Source of the DNA: Nocardioides sp. SYSU D00065 | GTDB taxonomy: Bacteria; Actinomycetota; Actinomycetes; Propionibacteriales; Nocardioidaceae | Length of the DNA stretch: 56,316 bases | Assembly: GCF_017916425.1 (NCBI RefSeq) | Contig: NZ_JAFMSX010000002.1 | Location: 1-56,316 of the forward strand | Direction: 5' to 3' | In this document: in pieces, positions 8,598 to 17,178 of the stretch | Numbering within the stretch: the first letter of the stretch is position 1 | Layout of the letters: every line of letters starts with the position of its first letter | Notes under the pieces: model-generated | What the model saw: the letters and a program-made list of their open reading frames with translations, nothing else | Database searches by the model: none | What the model was told of the DNA's origin: nothing | Translations under genes and position numbers: made by a program

Positions 8598-8942
8598 ATG
8601 GCTGAGAGCCTGGTGAGCGACGACCTGTGGCAGGAGTTCCACACGATCGTCAACATGACCTCGCGCGAGCTGTCCGACTGGATGCGCACCGAGGCGACGG
8701 GCGAGGACGGGCACCTCATCGAGCCGGACAGCGTGCTCCCCGAGCACGAGGTCGGCAACCAGGTGCTCGCCATCCTCGCCAAGCGCCGCACCGACCTCAC
8801 CCCTGACGACGTGGACACGATGCGGCAGGTCATCGACCAGGTCCGCACCATCCGCGGCGAGGAGCTCGAGCCGGAGTCCTACGGCGACGACGTACGCCGG
8901 ATGCTGATGTCGTTCGGGCACGACCCGCTGAAGCCGGCTTAG
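8598..8942 (+). CDS. DUF3140 family protein
   Basis: 114 residues, acidic and soluble, with the DUF3140-like N-terminus LWQEFHTIVNMTSRELSDWMRTEA and the later segment GNQVLAILAKRRTDLTPDDVDTMRQVIDQV. GAAGGAG lies about ten bases before ATG 8598. The family has no established biochemical role; in actinobacteria and fungi it is a short single-domain protein. Here it sits 54 bases behind the eRF1-like gene on the same strand, suggesting co-transcription. No further function can be read from the sequence. Confidence 0.8.
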   Translation: MAESLVSDDLWQEFHTIVNMTSRELSDWMRTEATGEDGHLIEPDSVLPEHEVGNQVLAILAKRRTDLTPDDVDTMRQVIDQVRTIRGEELEPESYGDDVRRMLMSFGHDPLKPA

Positions 8943-8997
8943 GGACGGCCGCCGCCTGCTGACTTGTGTCGACAGGCGGGCAAAAGTCGTCTGCTCG

Positions 8998-9027
8998 TTG
9001 ACGTGACGGTCGTCACGCGCCTACGTT
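8998..9027 (+). promoter_or_regulatory. Promoter with internal Crp-like operator for the sugar dehydrogenase
   Basis: TTGACG (8998-9003) and TACGTT (9022-9027) are separated by 18 bases, close to the vegetative consensus. The spacer holds a perfect palindrome, CGTGACG (9002-9008) and CGTCACG (9011-9017) around GT, which also reads GTGA-N6-TCAC. Binding there would overlap the -35 and block polymerase, so repression is the simplest reading. Confidence 0.7.
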
Positions 9028-9070
9028 GCAAGTCGCTCCTACTCACTCGGAAAACAGGAGAATCCCCTCG

Positions 9071-11203
9071 ATGAATCACCCCCTCCGCACAGGGCTTGCG
9101 GCCGCTGCCGGCGCCGCCCTCTGCCTGCCGCTGCTCGCGGCGACCACCGCGACCACCGCGGCGAACGCCCACGACGGGCACGACCACACCGCCCCACCGC
9201 CCTCCAAGGGGGCGTTCCAGAAGGTCACCCTCAACGACCGGCCCGGTGAGCCGGTGGACCTCGCCGTGCTGCCCGACGGCGACGTGCTCCACACCACCCG
9301 AGCCGGCGTCATCTGGCACAACGACGCCCAGACCGGCGTCAACCGCGTCGCGGGCCGCATCCCGGTCTACCTCCACGACGAGGAGGGACTCCAGAGCATC
9401 GCCCTGGACCCGGGCTATGACGGCAAGAAGAACAAGTGGATCTACCTCTACTACTCGCCGCCGCTGGACACCCCGGCCGACGACCCGACCACCGAGTCGA
9501 TCAACGAGGGCGATGCCCCGGAGACCGGCACCAAGGCCGACTTCGCGCCCTTCCAGGGCCACCTGACGCTGGCCAGGTTCCGCTACTCCGGCGGGCAGGT
9601 GCAGCTCGGTTCCGAGCAGAAGGTGCTCGACGTCCCCGTCGAGCGCGGCATGTGCTGCCACGTCGGAGGTGACATCGTCTTCGACTCCAAGGGCAACCTG
9701 ATCCTGTCCACCGGCGACGACTCCAACCCGTTCCAGTCCGACGGCTTCGTGCCGCTCGACGAGCGCGCCAACCGCAACCCGGTGTTCGACGCGCAGCGCA
9801 CCGCTGCCAACACCAACGACCTGCGCGGAAAGATCCTGCGGATCAAGCCGAAGGCCGGTGGGGGCTACACGATCCCCAAGGGCAACCTCTTCCGCCCCGG
9901 CACCCCGAAGACCCGCCCCGAGATCTACTCGATGGGCTGGCGCAACCCCTTCCGCATCGAGATCGACCCCGACACCGACGACCTGTGGGTCGCCGACTAC
10001 TCCCCGGACGCGAAGAAGCCCAAGGCCGGTCGCGGTCCCGCCGGTCACGGCAAGTGGGCGGTCGTCGACGAGCCGGGCAACTACGGTTGGCCCTACTGCG
10101 CCACCGCCCGGTTGCCCTACAACGACTACAACTTCGCCACGGACAAGAGCGGGCGACGGTTCGACTGCTCCGCGCCGGTCAACACGTCCGTCCACAACAC
10201 CGGCAAGCGCAAGCTCCCGCCGGTCACGCAGCCGGAGGTCTGGTACACCTACGACAAGTCCGCGAGGTTCCCCGGACTGGAGAAGGGTGGCATCGGCCCG
10301 ATGGCCGGCCCCGCCTACCAGTACGACCGCAAGGACACCCGCGGTCGCAACGCCGTGGCCTGGCCCAAGCGCTACGACAACACCCCGCTGTTCTACGAGT
10401 GGACCCGCGACTACATCAAGGGCTTCCACGTCAACGGCAACAGGGTCGCGATCGAGGACGTCGTCCCGGGCATCGTCACCGACAACCCGATCGACATGGA
10501 GTTCGGACCCGACGGCGCGCTCTACGTCCTCGAGTACGGCGACGGCTACTTCGCCGAGAACCCCGACGCCCAGCTGTCCCGGATCGACTTCGTCGGCACG
10601 GGAGGCAACCGCAGCCCCGTCCCGAAGATCGAGGCGACGCCGGCGGCCGGCCGCGCGCCGCTGACGGTGGAGTTCTCGAGCAAGGGCACGACCGACCCCG
10701 ACGGGGACAAGAAGCTGCGCTTCGCGTGGGACTTCGACAGCGACGGCCGCGTCGACAGCCGCAGGCCCAACCCCACCCACACCTACACCGCGAACGGCAG
10801 CTTCCGGGCCAGCCTCAAGGTCACCGACCGTGGCGGCCGCCGGGCCTCGGCCGACGTGGACATCGTCGTCGGCAACCAGGCGCCGGTCGTCAAGTTCGTC
10901 ACTCCGGTCGAGGACCAGGAGTTCCGCTTCGGCGACACGGTGGCGTACGAGCTGAAGATCACCGACGACGATCCCGTCGACTGCAGCCGAGTCACCGTGA
11001 CCTACGTGCTCGGCCACGACACCCACGGCCACCCGCAGTCCACGGCCACGGGCTGCACCGGCTCCCTGGTGACCACGGTGCCCGGTGGCCACGACCCGGC
11101 GACCGACGACCTCGCCGCCGTCTTCGTCGCCGAGTACACCGACACCGGCTCCCAGCCGGGTCTGACCGGCTCGGCCGAGGTCGTGCTCCAGCCGGCCGGC
11201 TGA
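9071..11203 (+). CDS. Secreted PQQ-dependent sugar dehydrogenase-like protein with PKD domain
   Basis: 710 residues from ATG 9071, with AGGAG ten bases upstream. A Sec signal peptide covers residues 1-33 (LRTGLAAAAGAALCLPLL...ANAH), followed by a His/Asp-rich start to the mature protein. Residues of about 50-510 form the six-bladed GSDH/PQQ-type propeller (GEPVDLAVLPDGDVLHTTR, EEGLQSIALDPGYD, MCCHVGGDIVFDSKGNL, IYSMGWRNPFRIEID, DNPIDMEFGPDGALYVLEYG). A PKD domain follows at about 530-615 (PLTVEFSSKGTTDPDGD...AWDFDSDG), then a beta-rich C-terminal module. By family it oxidises a sugar or glycoside outside the cell. The actual substrate and cofactor cannot be read. The next gene, also exported and possibly in the same operon, is a sugar-isomerase-like TIM barrel. 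Confidence 0.85.
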   Translation: MNHPLRTGLAAAAGAALCLPLLAATTATTAANAHDGHDHTAPPPSKGAFQKVTLNDRPGEPVDLAVLPDGDVLHTTRAGVIWHNDAQTGVNRVAGRIPVYLHDEEGLQSIALDPGYDGKKNKWIYLYYSPPLDTPADDPTTESINEGDAPETGTKADFAPFQGHLTLARFRYSGGQVQLGSEQKVLDVPVERGMCCHVGGDIVFDSKGNLILSTGDDSNPFQSDGFVPLDERANRNPVFDAQRTAANTNDLRGKILRIKPKAGGGYTIPKGNLFRPGTPKTRPEIYSMGWRNPFRIEIDPDTDDLWVADYSPDAKKPKAGRGPAGHGKWAVVDEPGNYGWPYCATARLPYNDYNFATDKSGRRFDCSAPVNTSVHNTGKRKLPPVTQPEVWYTYDKSARFPGLEKGGIGPMAGPAYQYDRKDTRGRNAVAWPKRYDNTPLFYEWTRDYIKGFHVNGNRVAIEDVVPGIVTDNPIDMEFGPDGALYVLEYGDGYFAENPDAQLSRIDFVGTGGNRSPVPKIEATPAAGRAPLTVEFSSKGTTDPDGDKKLRFAWDFDSDGRVDSRRPNPTHTYTANGSFRASLKVTDRGGRRASADVDIVVGNQAPVVKFVTPVEDQEFRFGDTVAYELKITDDDPVDCSRVTVTYVLGHDTHGHPQSTATGCTGSLVTTVPGGHDPATDDLAAVFVAEYTDTGSQPGLTGSAEVVLQPAG

Positions 11204-11251
11204 CCACCGACACCCACCGAATCCCCCGAGAAACCCAGGAAGAAGGCACTC

Positions 11252-12280
11252 ATGTGTTACGGACATGACGGCGACGCCGCGCTTCGCGAGTCGCTGGAGA
11301 GGAAGGGCGCCAGTCGGCGCGGGCTGCTCCGCGGCGCCGCTGCCGGCGCCGCCGGCGCCGCAGCGCTCGGCGCGGGCTCCACGGCGTTCGCGGCGACGCA
11401 CCCGGGCAAGGGCCGCGGCCACGGCCACGACCGCAGGCGGGAGGTCCCGACCGACCTCATCAGCATCCAGCTCTACACCCTGCGCGCGGCGATGACGACG
11501 GGTGACTCCATCAAGCAGCAGCTCGACCAGCTGGCGAAGTTCGGCTACGAGCGCGTCGAGCGGGCCGGCCTGTACGGCGCCGGGACCGGGCTCGACACGG
11601 CGGCCAAGCTCAAGGCCGAGTTCGACGCCCGGGGCCTCTGGGCCTCGTCGAGCCACGACGGCATCAGCACCGTCGACGGTGGCACCGAGCTGGACCGGGC
11701 GAAGCTCAACAAGAAGCTGGACGACGCCAACACCTTCCGGCAGAAGTACATCGTGGTGCCCTACCTCAACTCCAACAGCAAGAGCGACTGGCAGAGGTGG
11801 GCCGAGCAGATGAACATCGAGGCGGCGGCCGCGCGACGTCGTGGGCTCCGCTACGGCTACCACAACCACGCCCACGAGTTCACGATCGACCTCGGCGGCG
11901 GGGTGACCCCGTGGGACATCCTCACCAGCGAGCTCGACCGTCGGCTGGTCCACTTCGAGATCGACCTCTACTGGGCCTACACCGGCGGCGTGAACACCGG
12001 TGCCGCCGACCCGCTGCAGTTCGCCATCGACGTGGTCCGCTCCGCGCCGCAGGAGGTCCGGCAGTACCACGTGAAGGACCGCCACGGCGACGCCGCCGCC
12101 GCGCTGTACAACCAGCAGCCCGGCGACATGGCCGACCTGGGGCTCGGCGTCATCGACTTCCCGGCCATCTTCAAGAGGCACCAGGTCGAGGAGTACATCG
12201 TCGAGAACGACACCCCGGACTTCCACCCGGCGGCCACCGCCAACACGGGCTTCCGCTACCTGGAGGGCTTGGAGTTCTGA
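11252..12280 (+). CDS. Tat-exported sugar phosphate isomerase/epimerase-like TIM-barrel protein
   Basis: 342 residues with a twin-arginine signal (SRRGLLRGAAAGAAGAAALG, residues about 22-41) and probable cleavage near residue 50. The mature part is an AP-endonuclease-2/xylose-isomerase-like barrel: ISIQLYTLRAAM at the start, RYGYHNHAHEF, HFEIDLYWAYTGG, YHVKDRHGD and EYIVEND. These supply the His/Glu/Asp metal ligands of the family. AGGAAGAAGG precedes ATG 11252. It starts 48 bases after the sugar dehydrogenase and a strong hairpin ends the unit, so the two form a bicistronic operon. Export of a barrel of this family implies an unphosphorylated extracellular substrate, perhaps a keto-sugar made by the dehydrogenase; that link is inference. 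Confidence 0.85.
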   Translation: MCYGHDGDAALRESLERKGASRRGLLRGAAAGAAGAAALGAGSTAFAATHPGKGRGHGHDRRREVPTDLISIQLYTLRAAMTTGDSIKQQLDQLAKFGYERVERAGLYGAGTGLDTAAKLKAEFDARGLWASSSHDGISTVDGGTELDRAKLNKKLDDANTFRQKYIVVPYLNSNSKSDWQRWAEQMNIEAAAARRRGLRYGYHNHAHEFTIDLGGGVTPWDILTSELDRRLVHFEIDLYWAYTGGVNTGAADPLQFAIDVVRSAPQEVRQYHVKDRHGDAAAALYNQQPGDMADLGLGVIDFPAIFKRHQVEEYIVENDTPDFHPAATANTGFRYLEGLEF

Positions 12281-12290
12281 GTCCCACCCC

Positions 12291-12326
12291 CACGGGCCCC
12301 ACGTCCTCCCGGGCGTGGGGCCCGTG
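12291..12326 (+). terminator. Strong hairpin ending the dehydrogenase-isomerase operon
   Basis: CACGGGCCCCACG (12291-12303) and CGTGGGGCCCGTG (12314-12326) form a perfect 13-bp stem with a ten-base loop, 10 nt after the stop. No T-run follows, as is usual in such GC-rich genomes. Confidence 0.75.
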
Positions 12327-12471
12327 GCTCGTGTGACCACCGGCCGCCGGGTGCCCGCCCGCCGGTCCGCGGGGCGCCCCTGTGGACCGCGAGGAGTGGC
12401 GATCTCGGGATGTGGCGCTACGGTTGCGGCGCCGAGCAACACCAGGCAGCAACAAGAGGGAGCACATTCAC

Positions 12472-15207
12472 GTGGCAAAGCTCGTCATCGTCGAGTCGCC
12501 TGCCAAGGCCCGCACCATCGGCGGATACCTGGGCAAGGACTACGTCGTCGAGTCCTCGATCGGTCACATCCGCGACCTCCCCAACAACGCCGCGGACACC
12601 CCGGCGAAGATCAAGGACAAGCCGTGGGGCCGGCTCGCCGTCGACGTCGACAACGGCTTCGAGCCCTACTACGTCGTGCCGCGTGACAAGAAGAGCCACA
12701 TCGCCAAGCTGAAGAAGCTGGTCAAGGAGTCCGACGCCCTCTACCTCGCCACCGACGAGGACCGCGAGGGCGAGGCCATCGCCTGGCACCTGCTCGACGA
12801 GCTCAAGCCGCCGAAGGGCCTGCCGGTCCACCGGATGGTGTTCCACGAGATCACGCGGCCCGCGATCCTCGCCGCCGTCGAGAACCCGCGCTCGATCAAC
12901 GACGACCTCGTCGAGGCGCAGGAGGCGCGCCGCATCCTCGACCGCCTCTACGGCTACGAGGTCTCCCCGGTGCTGTGGAAGAAGGTCATGTCCGGCCTCT
13001 CCGCCGGCCGGGTGCAGTCGGTGGCGACCCGCCTGGTCGTGGACCGCGAGCGCGAGCGGATGCGGTTCCGCCTCGCCTCCTACTGGGACCTCGACGCCAC
13101 CTTCGACGCCGGCACCGGGCACGACCCCCGGATGTTCCCCGCCAAGCTGCACAGCGTCGACGGCGTGCGCGTGGCCCGCGGCGCCGACTTCGACAACACC
13201 GGCGAGCTCAAGTCCGGCTCGAGCGGCAAGGCCGAGCGCGTCCACCTCTCGCGCGCCGACGCCGAGGCGCTGGCCGCCGGCCTGAGCGAGGCGGCGTACG
13301 CCGTGCGCTCGGTGGAGTCCAAGCCCTACCGCCGCTCGCCGTACGCCCCCTTCCGCACCACGACGCTCCAGCAGGAGGCGAGCCGCAAGCTCGGGATGAG
13401 CGCCAGCGTGACCATGTCGGTCGCGCAGCGGCTCTACGAGAACGGCTTCATCACCTACATGCGCACCGACTCCACGACGCTCTCGGGCGCCGCGGTGGGT
13501 GCCGCGCGCGAGCAGGTGCGCGAGCTCTACGGTGCCGAGTACCTGCCGGACGCGCCGCGCACCTACGCCTCCAAGGTCAAGAACGCCCAGGAGGCGCACG
13601 AGGCGATCCGTCCCGCCGGCGACACGTTCCGCACGCCGGCGCAGACCGGCCTGTCCGGGGAGCAGTTCCGGCTCTACGAGCTGATCTGGATGCGCACCGT
13701 CGCCTCCCAGATGAAGGACGCGGTCGGCAACTCGGTGACCATCCGCATCGGGGGCGCGGCCAGCGACGGGCGCGACGTGGTGTTCAGCGCGAGCGGGCGC
13801 ACGATCACCTTCCACGGCTTCCTCAAGGCCTACGTCGAGGACATCGACGACGCGTCCAAGCGGCGCGACGACGCCGAGACCCGCCTGCCCAACCTGACCG
13901 AGGGCGCCGCGGTCTCCGCGGCGACGCTGACGCCGGAGGGCCACGAGACCAAGCCGCCGGCGCGCTACACCGAGGCGACGCTGATCAAGGAGCTCGAGGA
14001 CCGCGAGATCGGCCGGCCCTCGACGTACGCCTCGATCATCGGCACCATCCTCAACCGGGGCTACGTCTACAAGAAGGGCACCGCGCTGGTGCCGGCCTGG
14101 CTGGCGTTCTCGGTGATCCGGCTGCTCGAGGAGCACTTCCCGCGCCAGGTGTCCTACGAGTTCACCGCGTCGATGGAGGACATCCTCGACGAGATCGCCA
14201 ACGGCCGGCGTGACCGGGCCACCGAGCTCGCGGAGTTCTACTACGGCTCCGGTGACGTCGTCGGCCTCAAGACGCTCGTCACCGAGCTCGGCGACATCGA
14301 CGCCAAGGAAATGGCGACCTTCCCCATCGGCGCGCCGGAGGACGGGATCAACCTCCGCGTGGGCCGCTACGGCCCCTACGTCGAGGGCCCCGGTCCCGAC
14401 GGCGGCGACGCCGCACCCGTGCGCGCCAACGTGCCCGACGACCTGCCGCCCGACGAGCTGACCGTCGCCAAGGCCAAGGAGCTGCTGGCCAACCCGGCCG
14501 GCGAGGAGCAGGTGATCGGCACCCACCCCGACACCGGGCTGCAGATCGTCGCCAAGAACGGCCGCTTCGGCCCCTACGTCACCGAGCTGCTGCCCGAGGA
14601 CGCGCCCAAGTCGGCCAAGCCGCGCACCGGCTCGCTGTTCAAGTCGATGACGCTCGACACGGTCTCCCTGGAGGACGCGGTCCGGCTGCTCGACCTGCCG
14701 CGCGTGGTCGGCACCGACGACGACGGCACGGAGATCACCGCGCAGAACGGTCGCTACGGGCCGTACCTCAAGAAGGGCACCGACTCGCGCTCGCTCACCA
14801 GCGAGGACCAGATCTTCGACATCACCCTCGACCAGGCCAAGGCGATCTACGCCCAGCCCAAGCAGCGCGGCCGCGGCGCGGCCACCCCACCGCTCAAGGA
14901 GCTCGGCAACGACCCCGTCTCCGGGCAGCCGGTCGTGGTGAAGGCGGGCCGCTTCGGCGAGTACGTCACCGACGGCGAGTACAACGCGACCCTGCGCAAG
15001 GACGACACCGTCGAGTCGATCACCCTCGAGCGGGCCGCGGAGCTGCTCGCCGAGCGGCGCGAGCGCGGCCCCGCGAAGAAGGCCGGCGCGAAGAAGACGG
15101 CCGCCAAGAAGGCTCCCACCAAGAAGACGGCTGCGAAGAAGACGGCCGCCAAGAAGACCGCGGCGAAGAAGAGCACGTCGAAGAAGGCTGCGGCGAAGAA
15201 GTCCTGA
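12472..15207 (+). CDS. topA: DNA topoisomerase I (type IA)
   Basis: 911 residues from GTG 12472, where the protein begins AKLVIVESPAKARTIGGYLG; upstream in-frame codons lack family similarity. The Toprim domain holds VIVESPAKA and DEDREGE (about residues 95-101). The catalytic tyrosine is Tyr329 in FITYMRTDS. Instead of zinc fingers the C-terminal third carries several topoisomerase-C repeats (NGRFGPYV, NGRYGPYL, AGRFGEYV). It ends in a Lys/Ala tail from about residue 870 built of KKTAAKK units, as in mycobacterial and streptomycete TopA, where the tail aids processivity. It removes negative supercoils behind replication and transcription. GAGGG lies about 11 bases upstream of the start. The gene stands in its usual place before tmk and holB. 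Confidence 0.97.
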   Translation: MAKLVIVESPAKARTIGGYLGKDYVVESSIGHIRDLPNNAADTPAKIKDKPWGRLAVDVDNGFEPYYVVPRDKKSHIAKLKKLVKESDALYLATDEDREGEAIAWHLLDELKPPKGLPVHRMVFHEITRPAILAAVENPRSINDDLVEAQEARRILDRLYGYEVSPVLWKKVMSGLSAGRVQSVATRLVVDRERERMRFRLASYWDLDATFDAGTGHDPRMFPAKLHSVDGVRVARGADFDNTGELKSGSSGKAERVHLSRADAEALAAGLSEAAYAVRSVESKPYRRSPYAPFRTTTLQQEASRKLGMSASVTMSVAQRLYENGFITYMRTDSTTLSGAAVGAAREQVRELYGAEYLPDAPRTYASKVKNAQEAHEAIRPAGDTFRTPAQTGLSGEQFRLYELIWMRTVASQMKDAVGNSVTIRIGGAASDGRDVVFSASGRTITFHGFLKAYVEDIDDASKRRDDAETRLPNLTEGAAVSAATLTPEGHETKPPARYTEATLIKELEDREIGRPSTYASIIGTILNRGYVYKKGTALVPAWLAFSVIRLLEEHFPRQVSYEFTASMEDILDEIANGRRDRATELAEFYYGSGDVVGLKTLVTELGDIDAKEMATFPIGAPEDGINLRVGRYGPYVEGPGPDGGDAAPVRANVPDDLPPDELTVAKAKELLANPAGEEQVIGTHPDTGLQIVAKNGRFGPYVTELLPEDAPKSAKPRTGSLFKSMTLDTVSLEDAVRLLDLPRVVGTDDDGTEITAQNGRYGPYLKKGTDSRSLTSEDQIFDITLDQAKAIYAQPKQRGRGAATPPLKELGNDPVSGQPVVVKAGRFGEYVTDGEYNATLRKDDTVESITLERAAELLAERRERGPAKKAGAKKTAAKKAPTKKTAAKKTAAKKTAAKKSTSKKAAAKKS

Positions 15208-15217
15208 CGCCGCCCGC

Positions 15218-15288
15218 CTGTCGGCGTACGCGCTGCCGGCGTACGCGCCGCCTGTTGGCGTACGCGCTGCCTGTTGGCGTACGCGCTG
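15218..15288. repeat. 19-bp imperfect tandem repeats after topA
   Basis: CCTGTTGGCGTACGCGCTG occurs exactly at 15251-15269 and 15270-15288, with a near copy at 15218-15236 (T to C) and a shortened one at 15236-15250. Each unit contains the palindrome GCGTACGC. The tract sits between the topA stop and the palindromic element. Confidence 0.85.
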
Positions 15289-15295
15289 CCTGTCC

Positions 15296-15373
15296 ATCAC
15301 GGTATGTCGCTAGACGGGCACTTCCCTGGGTCAACTCCGCACGGGAAGTGCCCGTTCGACGACGTACCGTGAT
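15296..15373 (-). repeat. Dispersed palindromic element, copy A
   Basis: Two 31-base arms (15296-15326 and 15343-15373) are inverted copies matching at 26 of 31 positions, including ATCACGGTA at the outer ends and CGGGCACTTCCC at the inner ends, around a 16-base loop. Read on the minus strand it aligns along its whole length with copies B and C near 52.1-52.3 kb, including the loop (GTGC-GAGTTGACC). It contains no gene. It may act as a terminator for topA and the convergent rhodanese gene. Confidence 0.9.
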
Positions 15374-15415
15374 CAAGCTGGGGCGGTTGGGGCTACTTGT
15401 GGCCAACCGGACCGG

Positions 15416-15808
15416 TCACCCGACGGGCAGGCCCGCGGCCCGCCACGCCCGAAAGCCGCCGACGAGGTCGGTGGCCCGGTGCACGCCGAGCTGCCGCAGG
15501 GTGGCCGCGGCCAGGCTCGAGGAGTAGCCCTCGTTGCAGACCACCACGACGTGGAGGTCGTACGACGCGAGCGGCAGGCGCGCCTCGCACGCCGGGTCGA
15601 GCCGCCACTCGAGGACCGTGCGCTCGACCACGACCGCGCCGGGAAGCTCGCCCTCGGTGACCCGGTTGGCCTCCGGACGGATGTCGACGAGGACGGCGCC
15701 GGCCGCCTGCGCGTCGTACGCCTGCGCGGGCGTCAGGCGGACGAGGTCGGCGCGAGCCTCGGAGAGCAGGTCGTCGATGGTCCTGGGCGCGGTCGCCATG
15801 GTCACCAT
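15416..15808 (-). CDS. Single-domain rhodanese-like protein
   Basis: 130 residues, or 127 from the second ATG at 15799. The rhodanese fold is shown by GAVLVDIRPEANRV, LPGAVVVERTVLEWRLDP and the active-site loop VVCNEGYSSSLAA, with the persulfide-forming Cys91, then DLVGGFRAW at the C-terminus. Such proteins move sulfane sulfur from thiosulfate or a persulfide donor to a cytoplasmic acceptor such as cyanide or a thiol. It is convergent with topA across the repeat region and is transcribed in the same direction as the next membrane protein, 72 bases apart. Confidence 0.9.
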   Translation of the reverse strand: MVTMATAPRTIDDLLSEARADLVRLTPAQAYDAQAAGAVLVDIRPEANRVTEGELPGAVVVERTVLEWRLDPACEARLPLASYDLHVVVVCNEGYSSSLAAATLRQLGVHRATDLVGGFRAWRAAGLPVG

Positions 15809-15880
15809 CCGACCAGCAGGAGGTGCTGGGTCACCACCCCTGAACAGGCGGGCTCCCGTGAGAGCGTCTCTCCCGACCGC

Positions 15881-16279
15881 TCAGGCCTGCGGAGCTGCCC
15901 CGGACTCGGTCTTGGCGTCCTTGAGCTCGAGCACCGAGCCGACCACCCAGGCGATGCCGGCGAAGAGGGTGAGGTAGAGGCCGATGGCGGCTGCGCCGTT
16001 CATGTCGAGCAGGCCGATGAGGGCGACCAGCACCGCACACACCAGCGAGGCGATCAAGCCCGCCCGGGCGGGAATCCGCTGCTGCGGAAGGAGCCCGGTC
16101 CGCACGGCGAGCGCGACGCCGCCCACCAGCGCCAGGACGAGCGTGATGACGCCGTCACCCCGGATGCCGGCGACGCCGAAGCCGAAGACGGACACCCACG
16201 GCAGAAACGCCGCCACCGCGACGACGACGATGGCGATGCCGGAGATGCGCTGCGGCGTGGAGAAGCGGCTGAGATCCAT
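15881..16279 (-). CDS. Four-helix integral membrane protein, unknown function
   Basis: 132 residues from the inner ATG at 16279 (MDLSRFSTPQRISG); the longer frame to 16507 begins with a low-complexity Arg/Pro-rich segment and is unlikely. Four hydrophobic segments at about residues 11-30, 40-58, 72-93 and 97-117 are separated by short loops, with a charged C-terminus (ELKDAKTESGAAPQA). A PWVSVFGFGVAGIRGDG motif after the first helix recurs in small actinobacterial membrane proteins. It lies divergent to tmk with about 260 bases between them. Confidence 0.7.
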   Translation of the reverse strand: MDLSRFSTPQRISGIAIVVVAVAAFLPWVSVFGFGVAGIRGDGVITLVLALVGGVALAVRTGLLPQQRIPARAGLIASLVCAVLVALIGLLDMNGAAAIGLYLTLFAGIAWVVGSVLELKDAKTESGAAPQA

Positions 16280-16527
16280 GCGGCGAACGGTAGTGGCGGG
16301 TCGGCCGTCCGCGCGGCCGTTTCGCTGAACCGGCCGTGGAGGCGTCGCTGCGCCCTCGCTCACCCGGCCGGCCGTCGCAGACGCGCGGACATTGGTCGTC
16401 CGGAACCGCTGCGCCCCTGCGTGGCCACGCCTCGCCGGCGGGGGTTCTGTCCGCGTGTCTACGACTCCGCGCCCGGACAGGCACGAGCAGGCGACGGCTG
16501 GGGCCACCGGGTGTGGGCGCCCGCCCG

Positions 16528-16533
16528 TAGGGT
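16528..16533 (+). promoter_or_regulatory. -10 element TAGGGT for leaderless tmk
   Basis: TAGGGT lies exactly six bases before GTG 16540, which places the transcription start on the start codon itself. No Shine-Dalgarno sequence is present. No clear -35 was found, which is not unusual for actinobacterial promoters. Confidence 0.5.
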
Positions 16534-16539
16534 GTGCGC

Positions 16540-17178
16540 GTGAGTGCAGGGGCGTATCCGGACCGCGGGCTCTTCGTCTGCTTCGAGGGCGGCGAGGGTG
16601 CCGGCAAGTCGACGCAGTCGCGCCTGCTGCGCGACTGGCTGGTCGAGCGTGGCCGCACGGTCTTGCTGACGTTCGAGCCGGGCGACACCCCGGTCGGCAA
16701 AGAGCTGCGCCGGATCGTGCTCGACCCGGCCACCGGTGACCTGTCCGACCGTACGGAGGCGCTGCTCTACGCCGCCGACAAGGCCGAGCACGTCGACCAC
16801 GTCGTCCTGCCCGCGCTGGAGCGCGGCGAGGTGGTGATCACGGATCGCTACGTCGACTCGACCCTGGCCTACCAGGGCGCCGGGCGCACGCTCGACGTCG
16901 CTGAGGTCGAGGCGGTGGCCCGGTGGGCCACGCGCGACCTGCGACCGCACCTGACCGTTCTGCTCGACCTCGAGCCGCAGGCCGGCCTCGACCGCTTCTC
17001 GGGCCGTGACCGGATCGAGGGACAGTCGCTCGACTTCCACCGACGCGTCCGCCAAGGCTTCCTCGACCTCGCAGCCGCGGATCCGGACCACTACCTCGTG
17101 CTCGACGCCCGCGACCCGATCGACGAGATCGCCGACGCCGTACGAGCCCGCGTCGCGCCGCTGCTGGAGCGGGCGTGA
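16540..17178 (+). CDS. tmk: Thymidylate kinase
   Basis: 212 residues from GTG 16540; GTG 16534 is an alternative two codons earlier. It phosphorylates dTMP to dTDP for DNA synthesis. Motifs are the P-loop FEGGEGAGKST near residue 15, the DR(Y/H) motif TDRYVDSTLAYQG, and the LID segment RFSGRDRIEG. The length is normal. The stop overlaps the holB start by four bases (GTGA), so the two are translationally coupled. The start fits a leaderless mRNA. Confidence 0.96.
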   Translation: MSAGAYPDRGLFVCFEGGEGAGKSTQSRLLRDWLVERGRTVLLTFEPGDTPVGKELRRIVLDPATGDLSDRTEALLYAADKAEHVDHVVLPALERGEVVITDRYVDSTLAYQGAGRTLDVAEVEAVARWATRDLRPHLTVLLDLEPQAGLDRFSGRDRIEGQSLDFHRRVRQGFLDLAAADPDHYLVLDARDPIDEIADAVRARVAPLLERA

